A stretch of DNA of 64,000 nt from Chionis minor (lineage: Eukaryota > Chordata > Aves > Charadriiformes > Chionididae). The stretch covers positions 646,741 to 710,740 of the forward strand of contig VZSF01011141.1 in assembly GCA_013398295.1 (NCBI GenBank). The letters run 5' to 3'. The notes below the pieces were generated by a model. It worked only from the letters and a program-made list of their open reading frames with translations. It was not told where the DNA came from and did not search any database. Position numbers and translations under genes: made by a program. Shown in pieces: positions 1 through 14,103 of this stretch. Numbering within the stretch: the stretch's first letter is position 1; every line of letters starts with the position of its first letter.

Positions 1-3000
1 GTTTTACCCCAAAAGCCTGACACCCTGTTGTCATGGCAACAACATCTCTTTTCAGCAGCAGAATTAACACTGAAAAGTACGTTTACACCTAATTCCAACT
101 TGCTTTTCAAGTTCTGTGATACCTACTCACTAGATTTCTGGATTTGCTAACTAACATACTACTGAACTGGTAAGCATGAGATGCCAACAAGTGACTACAT
201 GGTCGAGGAGTTTGCAAGAACTATACTGCACTTCAGGATCAACGTATGGCTTGGTAAGCAATTCTAATTCCTTTTCATTATTTTTAAAAGCATAACATGA
301 CAGTGTTTCTCATCATAAACCAACAGTTCAGCAAAGCACAGGCAACATTTTGCAAAGGACTGTAATGTCCATATATTTGTATTTCAAGCAGTTTCCAAGA
401 AAGATTATTTCAAAACAATTGAAATGTTGCTTGTACAGAGCGAAAAATAGCTTATTTTGATTTTTTTTGCTTTTTGCTTAGTTGTGTCCCTTCTCCAAGA
501 TACTAAGTGTAGGCATACAAAAGATTTGTCCACATGTATCCTCATTTAGCCACAGCACAGTACACATGCCACACTGGGATGTACAGTGGAAGAACAATGG
601 TAAACTCATCTGAAGTAATATACTGCTCTCTGACCTGGTTGTGCAAAAGCCTTGTGTGAAGGCTTTAACTCTTACCTAAGACAGAGTGATCTCTGAGAAG
701 TGCCGCAAAAAACACTGAAGAAATATATATGCACAAAGCAAAATATTTCTACCACCTGGCCTTAAAACAGTCAGCTTTGCTCTTGTGCAGTCCAATTATA
801 TCATTGCTATATTCAGACAGGGGTGGGAATCTGATGGAAATATGGGGCAGGAGCAGCTGGGCTCATGTAGTCAGTGGGAATGTTGTGGCTGTACATATTG
901 ACCTTATCCAAGCAATTCAATATGTAAAACTAAAAGCCAAGACATATAAGTATGAGGTATGAACATATCAGCAGCCATGTTCAAAAGGGATTAGCTTTTG
1001 GAAAGGCCAGTTCAGCTGTGTGCTGCTCCTGGCATCTGTTAAGAGCAGGGGAAAACACTCTTCATGTCTTCGTCCATGAGCCAGGTATATCACTTCATTC
1101 ATCCTTGCAGTGGGATGTTGATAACATCTGAAAGCAAACAAAGGTGATGATGCGGAGTGGCTGCTAGTAGGCACTCACAGTTCTCTTTCCACTTATCATG
1201 CTCTGCTTTGGTTGGATCGTTTCCCCAGCAGACAAGATTATAACTCGCCTTAGAAAAGTGCCCCTGTTTGCTAACAATTACAAATCGCGAATGCAATCCA
1301 AACGTAGATGAGGCTACAGGTCCCCAAGAAATACAGCCCAGCTAAATTAACGTGGGTTGTACAATCTTGATTCTGTTGGTGAACTTCTTACCTAAGGAAA
1401 TACATGCCTAAGTAATTTCTTTTCCTCCAGTGTTTATGGGAGACAAATGCCAGCAACCCTCAGCTATTTGGTTCTCTCTGTGGCTGACTAGTTAGTTCCA
1501 GCCCATCACTGGCACAGGCTGAGGGGACAGAGCCTCTAGCCTCCGCTGCTCGTCTTTGGCAATTCAAGCCATTACCTGCTCCTCAGCTAGCTTTGTAATG
1601 CCAGAATTTAATTTTGTGCTCCTTGAAAAAAATGACAAAGATTATCTTCAATCTGCATCAAATTCCAGTTATTGTCAAGATATTAAATCTATTTTTAGTC
1701 CTTACTGCAGAATATTCATGTACAAAAGAGTTCATTAAATAAAGTGCATACTAACTGCTCAGTAGATTACAGGTAAAATTGCCATAGAATAGCCCCAGAT
1801 CCAAGCAGATAGGTATCATTCCAGAGGGCAGAATATCCCACTCCACTGTGAGTCATTCTGGTTAGCGCTGCCCACTGTACAGATTTTCTCCTTTCCACAT
1901 CTCATGCAGTTTTTTCCTGAGGACACTTGGTAAAAACAGTCCTATTTCCCTTGGAGTGAAGATACAGCATTTTCCTAATGCAGTATAAAATGTACTGGAA
2001 AGCAGCTTATTATTCCCAGTCCCTGACCAAGTTAATTGGATATTAGAATTAGAATCATGTTAAGTAATCTCTGTCAAATCCTGTTAGCTCTCTTGCTCTC
2101 TTCCAGAGAGTGCTGAATGGTACAAAGCTTGTAAAAGAGTTCATAATTATATACTTTATGAATGCCTCTGAAGCATTTTGTTTGTCAAGGTAAAAGAGAC
2201 CCTCTGGCTTTCCATCATCCACATTACAGGGAGGGCTCACCATTCCCGCATGTCACCCCTCGGCAGTAACTAAGAACAGCAAACTGGAGATACTAACCTC
2301 TGCTGCAATCATAATTTTCACAGTTATTCATGACCCAGGCTGAGAATTTAAATGCAAAAATATACCTAAATCCAAAACTATAGTTCCCACAGCAGCCATA
2401 ACTCAGTCATTGGTATTTGGACATACATTGTGGAGTTTAGACACAGTAATGCAAAACACTAAAGCTAGCCCTGGTTATGGTTGGCTGGGGGAACCATAAC
2501 TCTGAGTTTCCTGACTTTTGTGTTAAGATCTCAACCATAAATATTGCTTTAATGTAGCTTTGTGCAGTGGGTTTACATTGGCATTGGGAGGTGCTCATAC
2601 GGAAACAGTAGAGAATTAGTGTGGTATGCTTATTAAATGAGTAATGCTTTTAGAATAATTCCTGGGGTGAAATCATGGCCCCAGTGAATTCAACGGAGCC
2701 AGGGTTTCAACTCAGAAACATCTTATTTATTTAGGGAAGAAAGCAGCAAATGTCCTAGTGTTTTTGATCCTTATTATAAAGGAAAGAATGTCAGATCAGG
2801 TCCCTCCCTCCAAATAGGGGCTCTAAAAGAGTAATCAGTTTATTCTAAAGGAGTGATCAACACCCTCAACCAGCAAATGGCTGGTGGTGGGAGGCTGCCT
2901 CTAGAAAAGCTCAGAGGTTATTGGGTTTGTTTTGTTTTGCTTTGTTGTTTTCCACATTAAATACCCCAAAGCGTCTATTTTTTTCACAGAAAGTTATTTG

Positions 3001-6000
3001 CCAACTAAAAGAGTTTCTTTCTTACTATACCTAGTCCTTATTTACCAGTAGATGACAGTGGAGTTATGATCTTGTAGAATGTCGAGCAACTGAAAAAGGG
3101 TCTCCATTGAAAAACTTCCAGCAGAAAATCCTTTTCAGCCAATCCTTATTTTGAAGGAGGAAGTGACATACCGTTATTTTGCCTGCTAGGATGCTAGAGA
3201 ACTTTCCTCCCAGAGGACTGGTTTTTAGCTTGTCGTGATTTAGCTTGCACAAAACAGTCTACTTCATTACACAAATTAAAAAATAAATAAATGAGAGATA
3301 GCCTGGTCACAAGAGGAGAAAAATTTTGTATCTTGCAGTCTGCGACCAGCCAGAGGAATGCTCCACTTGTGCCAATCTGCCTTGTGTTTTCAGCTGGAAG
3401 AGACACTGTGCAAACTGATAGCAGATGGTAGAGCCGAAAATAGATGCTTTACATGTTTGATTGAGAGCCAGCATTTTGTCATTTAGTTGTCTCACGTCAT
3501 TGCACTGCGTTATGTTGTGCAATCGTGTGTGACATGCCCAAATCAGCCTTACCAACACAGTATTTTCTGAAACAGGACACTTGCTCTGATGCAGTGGGCA
3601 AGAATTTGGTGTGTTTACTGTTTACTGTTCTTGGAAAGGCTTCCACTCTTTGAGGAAAATTTCTGCCATCTTAACCTGATGGGAAGGGCCAGTGGTGGCA
3701 CTTGGAATAACATCTATTCAAAAGGTCTCAGGGGAAGAAATCCATAGCCCTTGGCAAAGGCTGTTGCAGGAAGGGGGTCTGTGGAAAGAGAGAAGGTGGT
3801 CCCTGGAGAGCAGTCATGAGCTGTGCAAATCCCTTGCCACCAGCTTGCCTTGCAAAATGAAAATGCTCCAGCTCCCTGCCAAAGACTGTCACGTGGCAGC
3901 AGACTGACATCCCCCTATTTTTAGCTGCAAAGGCAGCTATGAGTCCAGTTCTTTCTTCCTTCACTGAAGCAAGGCTCTTAGATTGCTCTGCCATGAGCGT
4001 GGAAGGGTGCGTGTTGGGGAAGACTGAAGTCAAATTACTCAGGGGCTAAATCCCTGCCTTCGTGCATGGCAACCCTATTTTAAGCTGTTGAGTTTTTTTA
4101 TTCATGAATTTCAAATCTATCCATTTCCATGCTGGTCAGGCAATAGCTCCTCTTCTCCATTATGTTTCCTCATCTGAGCAAGAAAAAGGAGGATAGAAGG
4201 AAAAAAGGAAAGGATAGAAGACAAAGATCACTGCATGTAATAATCTATGACAATCTTCTTCCATGAGACTGTTTCCATCATGCTGCATTTGCCTCTTTCT
4301 AGACTTTTTAGAATGTTCTTCGTATAGAAAAAAAAGTAACAAAGCTAAGAACAGGAAAACAGGCCTCCAAAATTTCCAGGTAAAAGGTAATGAATGCAGT
4401 CATTAGCTTCACGATACTTTCTGGCTTAGGCTTGCTGAGCTTGTATTGCCTGGGACTCTCTTTGCTCGGTGATGTTTCACTGAGGTGTGACCTCTCTTTC
4501 TTCTGCTTTTCAAACTCCCTGCAGTCATTGGATGCCATTCCCATAATTTCCACATTCTAAACCACATTAGATGGTTTCCCCCTTTTATTGTTGAAAGCTA
4601 CATTAGAAATCAAGAAGTATGAAGCTGAGACTACAACACAAGTCAGGATAAAGAGCCTGACCGTAGTGCTTCAAAAGTCTTCCTTGAGTTTCTCTTTTCC
4701 ATAGGCCTTGTTTCCTCTAAGGTTAAAGCCAGTAGAAGAACATCTGTCCGCTCCAATAGTGTCAGGTGCTGGGACAACACAAGACAAGAACGTAAATAAA
4801 TTCTTGTATTTAGTCCATCAAACCTGGTAATGGGTACTAGCTCACTCCTGCTTTCTTCCTCCTTGCTGCTTAATAAATCTGAAACTAGTTAGAGGAGGAA
4901 TAGAAAGGTAAGCTGGCTGGTATGTCCCCTTTATAAATGTAAATATTTTGTTTTGATTAAGCATTTGCAATGAAATAGTTTAATTTAATTGTCAAAAATA
5001 TCTCAGGGAATTATGGCAACTCAAAACAGCTGAGGATGTTCCTCCCAAAATGGTCAGTAGGAGCCTGTGTGTACGGGCATGCTTGCTCAAGGGGAAGAAG
5101 AAAGCATATTCGTTGGGCTTTGCTTTAGAGAACAAATATATTCATGGTCATTTGACTTCCAAAATGGGTGAGGCTATGCCTGCTGCATTGCAACTGGAAT
5201 ATAATACTGTCTAGAAACAAAGACTTGCTATGTTTTCTTAACCATATATTAAAATAACAGAATCTGTAAGCAGTGAAATGGGGTGATTTAGATTTCCCAA
5301 TTGAAACTTGTTGCATGCATAACTTTGGTAGATGCTTTGGATAATTAAAGAAATAGAATCAAATGAACCTTAACATAAACCCTTAGGAATATTACCATTG
5401 CAAAAATTGTCAGGAAAAGATCTTTGTTTAAGCCATTGCAGTCTTCTGTGACATAGGTATTTTTAGAGGGATTTTTACTTTGCATTCGACACGGCTTTAT
5501 GTTTACAATTTGTTATGCGTTTTTAATTCCGGGGTTTGTGGTACATAAGGTAAGGGTATGGGTTTTGTTTAATTTTTAAACTACACTGCTTATTTATTGA
5601 TTTCTGATAGAACCTGGAAACAAAACAAAAACTAGGGAAGTTTTAAAGACTTGTTTAAAATGTTTGTCAGATTTTTAGGCTAGAAAACTAAGAACATATG
5701 GCACAAATGTTAAAGATAACACATAAATTACCTATGACATAGAAACACAAATCCTTCTATATAGTTCCAAATAGATTGAATTATTTTTTTTACCAACTGG
5801 ATTTTCCTTGAAATTTGCATCCAAAGAGTCCATTAGCTTTAGTAGGAGTTTGGAGGGGTACCTTATGGCACAGTCACTTCTTCCTGCCAGTAATTTCTGC
5901 AGGACATGCTCTTATCAGAGAAGCGGGGCCAGCTCAGCCCCTTGTGCCCTCAGCTCCCAGGTCGCTCAGCCTCCACACCTGGAAGGGAACTCAGTGTCCC

Positions 6001-7943
6001 CGCAGGAGATGGGGCCTTTCTCACACACTTCTAAAAGCTTTTCAGGTATAGTCTGTTGAGGTCCAAAGACTTGAAAAGCAAGAGCCAAGAAATGCAAAAT
6101 TATTTCATAAGTTAAAAGCTAGGCCTTCAGTTGATGCATGCATGCAGACCTTCCTCACAGTGTAAATTTTCTTGCAGTCACCAGTTCCACTTCAATAGGA
6201 GGACATTTAGCCATTTGCTATCTATTCATTTTCTAACCTTTAGCATTGACATGTACCAATAACTTGTCCAATAGCCGTAACTCCCATGGAACAGAGAACC
6301 AGTGCAGGTCTATGGAAACTACTGAAATCAGTCGAGCTACTTCAGACAGGTTTATATGGAAACAAAATCTTGCCCATACTTCATAAAAGGGATCTTTGTT
6401 GCTGAAATCTGTGCCATAATTGCAGGTTTGTTTGGTTTTTTCAGCTTTCTCACTGGCAAGTGCACCATCCTGACCTCTCCCTTTCTTTCTTTTGGAGGCT
6501 TTTTGCATAATAGAGAGGTATTTGGCAGAGGTCTGCTTTCTGGTGGTGTTTTTTTTGGAAGAACAATGATCTTTCCCTAGGGTAGATTTGGATGCTGAAG
6601 CAAATGTAATTCCAAAAAACAACATTTTTTTTTTCAGAATATTCACAAGTTTGATCAAAGACAGGTTTTTATCTGAGAGAATAATTCTTTTAATGCTGAG
6701 CTGAAATGTCAAATGCATTATTTACTTAGAGGTACCCTATTCTGTACAGAAAATGGAATTTGCTCTCTAAAATTGTAGCGTAATAAACCACTCTCTTTAA
6801 AGCAAAACCAAACCAATATCATACATCTGATGAAGGAAAAAATGCAGTTTGCATATTGCCAGAGCAGTATTTTTATCTCAGCACAGAGCTAGTGGTATTT
6901 GCAGACCTGCCCCTTCTCGTGTTTGCTTCAGTAGTAACAAATGGGAGATTTTGACTTATATCTCAAAAGTCAACCACAATTTGAAGGCCAAATCACTGCC
7001 GAAAATTGAACTATATCATTGTTTTGGTGATGCGGTGGTTGAGCTACAGTTGGTGACACTGTTCAGCTGCACTGTGCATGGAAAAAACCCTTCAAAGAAA
7101 CTGCTTGTTATTTCTCTGTCATGCACACAGTCTGTAAACACACAAAATAGAGTCTGAGGAAAACGTGAAGAGTGAGATACAGACTGCTTCCTACACTGCA
7201 CAAATCAGGGCCCAACAGCTTTGATCCCTCCAAAATCTGAGGGAATGATTCAAGCAGCTCCAACAGCCCTCCAGGACTGGTGGTACTTACACTCATTAAA
7301 TGTAGCTCATTTTGGATCACAGAGTTCCTCGTGGCTGTGTTTACGCCTCCGACCATGCACAAAAGCACTTTTCTATGGACCGCATGGAAAGCTCAGCTCT
7401 CACGTAAGCAACACCACTGTTTGCATCTGTGCAGGATGGAGACTCCAATCTGTCTTATCCTGGCAATTGGGTAGGTGACCTTGGGCACAGCTCATGCACT
7501 TAAACAGCAGAAAGCACAGTACAAAGCAGAGCAGCCAGTGTAGCCTTTGTTCAAAATCATGAAAGAAAAATGTGGATGGTGCTAATCCATGCCTGGCATT
7601 TTAAAATATTGTAGAAATTGTCATTTCAAAGCACCTTTAGGCTCCAATCAGTGCTCAGCATCAGTGGGGGACGTCAGGCCAAGATAAAGGCTGGCAAAAA
7701 AGACATCTCAAACCAGGACACTCAGAGAGCAGAGCCAGGTCTGTAACTTTTGCTCTTGCCTCCAGAAGAACCTCGGAGAGAAAAGGATCCAGGACGGAAG
7801 CACAGGTAAGCTCAAGGGTTGCCACATCTTCCCCACAAGGTGTATGGGGCATATATAGTCACATCCCCTTCCCTCCCTTGGAAAGATGAACGTGACCCTC
7901 AGCAGGCACTTCCCATGGACAAAATATCAGCAAACATGAAGCT
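1..7943. other. gene-poor sequence, no gene recognised
   Basis: AT-rich sequence with many stops in all frames. I see only short chance open frames, none with a recognisable domain. The longest is a 161-codon minus-strand frame at 6233-6718, lysine-rich, with no family I know. One degenerate palindromic repeat relic (2661-2716) is listed separately. If vertebrate gene order is kept, this would be distal intergenic sequence between RPS12 and EYA4; that is inference only. Confidence 0.6.
2661..2716. repeat. relic of a dispersed palindromic repeat common in bird and reptile DNA
   Basis: The left part (CTGGGGTGAAATCATGGCCC) and right part (GAGCCAGGGTTTCAACTCAG) are imperfect reverse complements around a short centre containing GTGAATTCAACGG. 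This resembles the dispersed 'ggtgaaatcctggcccca...tcaatgg' palindrome seen in many sauropsid genomes, probably derived from a short non-autonomous DNA transposon. The match is from memory and degenerate. Confidence 0.4.
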
Positions 7944-8696
7944 GTGACATACAAATTACTAATGGTTATTTTCCATTTATTTGAGATACCTTTTCAAAGA
8001 AACTCTCATACCCTCTGGTGCAAAGTTCTAAAATTACATTCTAGTGGAGAAATTCTAAATTCAGGGGGGAAGTTGGGAGTGAGAGTTCACCAGTTCAGTC
8101 GAAAGCAGGTAGAAATGAAGTTATTTTACAAGCAACGCAGACTTACAGAATCTCTTCATTGCTTTAAGGAGACTGCAGGGGAGTCTGAACAAGCTGACCC
8201 AAATGCAATGCCCAAACCTGCTAAATTTCACCTACTGTTGTTAATAATATCCAGAATAGAAAAAAAGTCTTCTAACCCACTAGATACAGCAGCTTGTTTT
8301 CACTCTGTCATCTTCCTCTGCAATATGTGCTTTTCTAGCTCATACTTATCAGATATACATTTCTATCTTTACTTGCCTATTTCACAGCATGCACCAAGTA
8401 ATGCATATATTTCTCTAAAATGTGACAGAGATGAGAATGCACGGGCATTGATTCAGATTAATATCTACCTTTTAACTCATATACAAAAGCAGGAAACTGA
8501 GCAGCAGGTTCTCCTAGTGCTCCCTGTCATATCACATCATCATAACAAAATGGCTGAGTCTGGAAATGGCATACAATCAAACATTCACAGTAAGACAAAA
8601 AAAACTGTTGAAGCAGGGAAACACAGCTATGATGAAGTCTGGTTCACAACATTCAAACTGGTGTTCATAGATCTTGGGAGAGAAGGAAATCTTTGA
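7944..8696 (+). other. unexplained 250-codon open reading frame
   Basis: An uninterrupted frame of 250 codons ending in TGA. It opens at a GTG; the first ATG is at 7962, leaving about 244 codons. At this base composition (roughly 6% of random codons would be stops) such a length is unusual by chance. The translation shows no signal peptide, zinc finger, repeat or family I recognise. It has hydrophobic stretches in the middle, a His-His-His run and Lys-rich patches near the end. The context of the first ATG is weak (C at -3, G at +4), and base composition matches the flanks. I see no neighbouring coding exon, CpG island or poly(A) signal arrangement that would make it a gene. It could be chance, a single exon of an unknown transcript, or an old retroelement remnant. 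Confidence 0.25.
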
Positions 8697-11600
8697 TTTT
8701 GATATTTTGGAAAAGTGGCAATCTTAAATCAATTCTGCTAGTTTTGTCTCAGAGTTGGCATAGATTTACTTCATAACTTCATCCAAGTTCTGTTGGTTGG
8801 ACAAGGAGATCTTAAAGTTAAAAACCAGATAATCTAGTAAAACAAAATAAAAGGCCTAATTAGTGATGGTAGCTCTGGCCTCATAAGAAAATAATGTGAT
8901 GGATTTGGAACACAGATCAGAGCGCTAGTTCCAGAGAAGTGTTATTCCAGCCACAGAAGGTCTTAAATACACCTTTTAAAATGTATAGTATAATGCCAGA
9001 TGGTTGAGCCACATCTGAGTTTTTCAGGGCATTCAGTGTGTGATCAAAGTTAGGTAATCACTAAAAGAGAGTAAAGTTGCTAAGGACCTGGCATTATAGT
9101 TAATGTGAGCACTGATAAATTGATCCGTGATTTTGTTCAGAAAAACTCTTGGTGGGTGGCATTTCTGTGAAATAGGTGTTAACTGGAATAGTCCAGTTTC
9201 TGGTCATGCTTTTCAGCTGAAAATGTAGTTCTTCCTAGTACTTTAATAAAATAAAATTAATATAAAGCAATAGTTTGTCTAATTAATAGCCAAACTTCTG
9301 AATTCTCTTATTATAGCTAAATGACATTCAGCTTTGAATCAAAATCTGGGCAGTTTCAATCATGAACACAACCAATCCCTGGCTGGACAGTTTGGCTGCA
9401 TCTACCCTCTCTTTTAAAATCCCCACCTTATGTGGGTGGTGTCTAAACTGCTCAAGTAACCTCATCCAGTACCTATCAATATTGCTGTCTTCAGCCAACC
9501 TGTCATTTACAGGGTAAGATTCAACTTCAGATATGCACATGCAGCTGTTGAAACTAATGGAGATCTACTCAATGCCATCAACAGTGTCTGAATGGCAATT
9601 CACCTCAATCCAAACTGGACGCTTAGGGCATGGTTGACTGCATTTAAGTATCCCATGCTATTTGAGGTGCTCTAGAGTATGTGAAACACACCCTTAGGGG
9701 AGGTAAAGATGGCACATGCCCCACAGGAGACCTGTGATTTCCTAGACTGGCAGCTAGGAAGTCAGGCAGGACAGCCTGGAGCATTTTAAATGGTATGGTT
9801 AAATGACACCTGTGCATGGACAGATGAATTCAGTGACTGATCAACCAAATCTGTCGTTAGACACCATAGACTGACACCTAGCCCACATGCAGACAGACAG
9901 ATAAATGTGGAAGCCTCAGTCCTCTAGAAGCCTTGGTCCTACCCAAGCCATTAATCTGCAATGTGTAAAGACACATTCAACTAGGAGACTGCCTAGGAGC
10001 TCATGGTCCTTTACGTGGGCTATATGGGTCTTCTATAGATAGACTCCTGGATTGTATTATACCTCATATTGATTCCCTAACAAACAAATCCTACAAACAT
10101 AGTTGATAAACACAGGGGTGGCAGAGCCAAGTGAAAAACAGCTGTCCATCCAAAGGTAAACATCTGCTCAGGCCTGCACTAGTGGACAATGTGGGCTGAG
10201 AACCCAGATTCTCCCCCATCCCATGTGCCTTGAAGGTAGCCTCAGCTCATGTCTGAATACCAAAGTGTACCCATATGGTGTGAAGAGTCTCCACGTGGAC
10301 TCAAGCCTAAGATCTCTCTTGTTTCCCAAGATTATTTAGTCCTCTATGCCAGAAAGCTACTGGTGACACGCAACACTGTGGAGTGGAGAGAAAATTTATG
10401 AAAAGCAGACAGGACTGCCATGGTATGAGGGTGACCATGGAGCACGTCCATCTTCACCACATCAGTGGTATAAAGGAGTAAGACAGAGGAGTTGTCTGGG
10501 AAAAAAAAAAACCACTTAGAACAGGGACATCATGAAGACCTTGCCAAGTGGTTTTATGTTGTCCAAGTTAAAATTGCAAAAAAAGTTACCCTGGTATAAA
10601 ACTCATGTAAACAACAGGAAATAGTGCCTACATTTTGCAGGTAACAGCAAAAGGTAACAGGAATATTAAGCAATAGGCATGCAGGTATGAATATATCTTT
10701 CACAACAATAGTAGAGTTTTCCAAGCCACCAGTTTAAAAAAAATGCTAAAGAATGAACTGTTTTGTCTTCAGGCCTTTATCCTTCCTTGATTGTGGGTCA
10801 GGAAGGAACTAATGAGAAACCATTATTGGACAAGGAAATAGCTGGACAGTATGCTATTTATTTAGTGCCCCTGCCCCCCTACTGTTTAGCTTGTAAACAA
10901 TTGCAAGCACAGGCTGATCAGCAGAGCGGGCACCGAATGTCAACTCCACAGCCCAGAGGCTGGGTATAAATATGTTTAAAAGAGATGTTTGACTAGATCC
11001 TCAGCAGGTGTCCTTCAGAGTAGTTTCATTAAGGGCCTCACTAATGCCTAATTAAGCCTCTCTGTATGCCTAATCCTGATGTGGACTTGCTTGATTGAAG
11101 ATTTTTGTGGGCTTATCCCATGAAGTCATGACTTGTTGCAGTTCCTTCATACAGTCCTAACATTTTGGTGGTTCGTTAGTAGTAAACACAGTTGCTATAA
11201 ATTTATACAATTTACAGCTTAGGGCATGAAAAGCAATTTGGGAGGATTATCTGTTTATTTTTTGCTCTATTTTTAATAAGATGTTTATACAAGCCCTTAA
11301 TATTAATTTTCCCAGTGACTTGCAGTTTTTTACTCATGCAAATGTGTCAAATATGCAGCTAGGACTTTTCTATTTTCTTTCCTTAATAGAAAACTTAGTT
11401 TTAAAATAGATAGTAATGAAATGTACCATGTTCTTAGACTCTGTTTCTTCCCCTGTTTATTTTCACCAGAAAATAAATAAGTATTTAAAATCATGCTTTT
11501 AAGATTTGAAAATATCCTTGAATTTTAGTGAGAAGGTAGAAGAAAGAGGACGTCCTCTTCAGCAAATAAAGCTAAGTTGCTTTATTATTCAAGGCTTGAG

Positions 11601-14015
11601 GTGGCTATGCCTCCCACCCCCAATAAGATTTCTTGGGTATCTAGATGATTTGCCTTGAACATGCCTAGAACTCATTAGCCTCAGCAATGCTGAGCAGCTT
11701 GGCGCCGGTGTCAGTGATATCAGGACTACTGCTGAGACCACCCTGCAGGATCTGACAAACTAGATGGTCTCAGAGCACCACTCAGGTTGGTCCCTGCATA
11801 GCATGGAGAACCTGGTTCAGCTGCCATGATGCCTCACCTCATCACTTCTGGTTAAAAGCCCCACTTACCTGTGGTATGGGAAAGTTGTTCCAGCTCTGTT
11901 TCTCCCAGGCCCTACAGTATCCAGGGTTATGGTCCTCCCTGCCTATACTCCTCATGCTCTTAGACTTTTCGTTGACTAAGTAATCAACTGGCCATTGAAG
12001 AAGGGACCAGCAAAGCCCTAGCTTCAAGATCAGTGATTGGGACAAACACTTCAAAGAGGGGAGATCTAAAATGTCTTATCTGACTGCTGCTCAGCTCTCC
12101 CATGTATCACCACCATTAGGTTCCCTAACAATTACATTAAAAGCATGACAGCTTCAATGGAATCCCCATGAGAATGCTGTTGGGGTGTGGCATTTGGAGA
12201 ATTTTTCAAGATTGAGGGAAGTTCAGCTTTATGTGCATGCCTATGCCGATGGAGGGCCAAGGTGGAGGGGACTTTCCTCCCCTTTGCTGTCACTACCTCC
12301 CTGCGGCCAGAGGGAGCTCATACTCTCAGTCAGGACCAGAAACAGACGTATGCTCCACACCCAGCAGACAGAACCAAGCCCTTGGGATGGGAAGTCTCTT
12401 CAGAAAGACCATGTTCCACCATGCTCTCTCCCGGTGGAGCCCCAGCCACAGTCACCGTGTGGTGAGGCTGCTCTCGCCACACACCAACACTCCAGTTTCT
12501 GAGATCCAGCAGGTGTCTGGTTGTCTTCAAAATGCCTAGGGCTACTGCCAACCCCTTCTTCTGCTTTTCCACAGTATCCTGCAAGCAGGAGAGCAAACTG
12601 GGTGCCACGCTGCAGCTGCTTCAACCACATTTGGCTCTCTGCCTCAGTCCGTGCAGCCATGTCCTACTTTCTCTGCCCCTCTGTAGAGACCATTCTACAG
12701 CCTAGTGGTACAAGGATGCAGGTCAGCCTGCACCTATATAATGTGCAGATATCCCTCAACATTTTTCTTCCTCGGGGCATTGCAGTGTGTTTAATGAAGT
12801 CTGCAAACTTGCCAGCTCCCCAAGCCTCCCTAATTAGGCACTTGTGATATGACAAGCTTCTTAACAATATTATTTACTTTCCCTGAGACATAGCATGGGA
12901 AGGTTACATTTCCTTCCCTGCAGAAACCAGTAGCATGATGGATGAAACTTCATGAAATATTATACTGGCTGGTTGTTTAATATAAAACACACTTGTGTCT
13001 GGGCTGGACCTGAGTTTTTCAGCAACCTGAATTCCTGTAAGGATATTTTAATTTCCTTCCTTTGATGCAATTAGGTTTTAAAATCTTTCATCTCTTTTAT
13101 TTTGCTAGGGAAGAAAAATAATTTTAATTCACACAGGTGAATTCTTCCACTGGTGGTGTTTTACCTCCAACAAGAGCAAAAAAATCCCAAACCAATTCAG
13201 CTAGCTTGTCAGCCACATAGACGAGAATGCACACAATAACCAAAGTGGAAAGAGGAGAGGGCAGGTACCAAGGTGAGGAGACAAGCACCCTTGGGGTGAC
13301 ACCCTCTGCAGTGTATTCATGTGAGGAGAGCAGAAATGTCCACCACAGCTTGGTCATTTGGCCCCAGCCCCATGGTGCTGGTCTGGGGTGCTGGGTGGCA
13401 CTTCCTTCAGCAGCCTAAATTTAGAAGAAAGTGATGCTTTCTTCAAACTGAGAGAAACGGTGTGCTTCCCTGCAGCCTCCACTTTCCTTAAGACCTGTTG
13501 AGCAAAATGCAACAGTGTCTGGAGATTTCCTGGGGTGGAGCCAATCAGTCTTCAACATCCAGGCCCTGAAATGGCAATAAACACAGATACGATACCTGAA
13601 CCACAACTGCCCCATAAAGTCTCTGGGAGTAATGTAGAGCTGCTTCTTGCTTACCAAACTGAGTGGCTCCACCAGTGCCAAGGAAGCTAGCCAGAAGCTC
13701 TGCCAGTCACATCCGTTACAGCCTTTCCGGGACTTCAAGCATCTGCGCGTCATCTTCACTGTGCTACTGAGCTGCTGTCGTGGCTAACAGCTTTTTCCAA
13801 GGGTATTTTAATCTCAACAAAAACAGTAGTCTCAGGAAAGATATCAACAAACAAAAAGTCAACCACATTTCTTTAACCTCCGAAAAAGTAATCTTCAGAT
13901 GATGACATTCGGAATTTCATTTTATACCTGTGCATCAGCCATAACATCAGGAGGTGCTGGGAGATGACTTCTCTTACATTACTCCAGGGAGGGAGAAATA
14001 TATCCCAAGCAAATT
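8697..14015. other. gene-poor sequence, no gene recognised
   Basis: Several overlapping frames of 60-110 codons at 12185-12867 on both strands overlap one another and have no recognisable domain, so I treat them as chance frames in a slightly GC-richer patch. No RNA gene, LTR or CR1 end was found. Confidence 0.55.
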
Positions 14016-14103
14016 TAGATAGATAAACAGATAGATGCATACATAGATAGGTAGATACATAGAGAGATACGTAGATAGATAGACGGACAGATAGATAGAT
14101 AGG
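14016..14103. repeat. imperfect (GATA)n tetranucleotide repeat
   Basis: A run of AGAT/GATA units, broken by ACAT, GAGA and GACG variants, visible from the AGATAGATA at its left edge to the last ATAGATAGATAGG. It accounts for a Tyr/Ser/Leu-rich minus-strand open frame over this stretch, which should not be called a gene. Confidence 0.9.

Noticed and set aside
6233..6718. 161-codon minus-strand Lys/Ser-rich frame
   Set aside because: No recognisable family or gene structure; short enough to be only a mild outlier.
12185..12867. Cluster of overlapping 67-108 codon frames on both strands
   Set aside because: Mutually overlapping, no domain and no consistent splice or promoter context; probably chance in a GC-richer patch.
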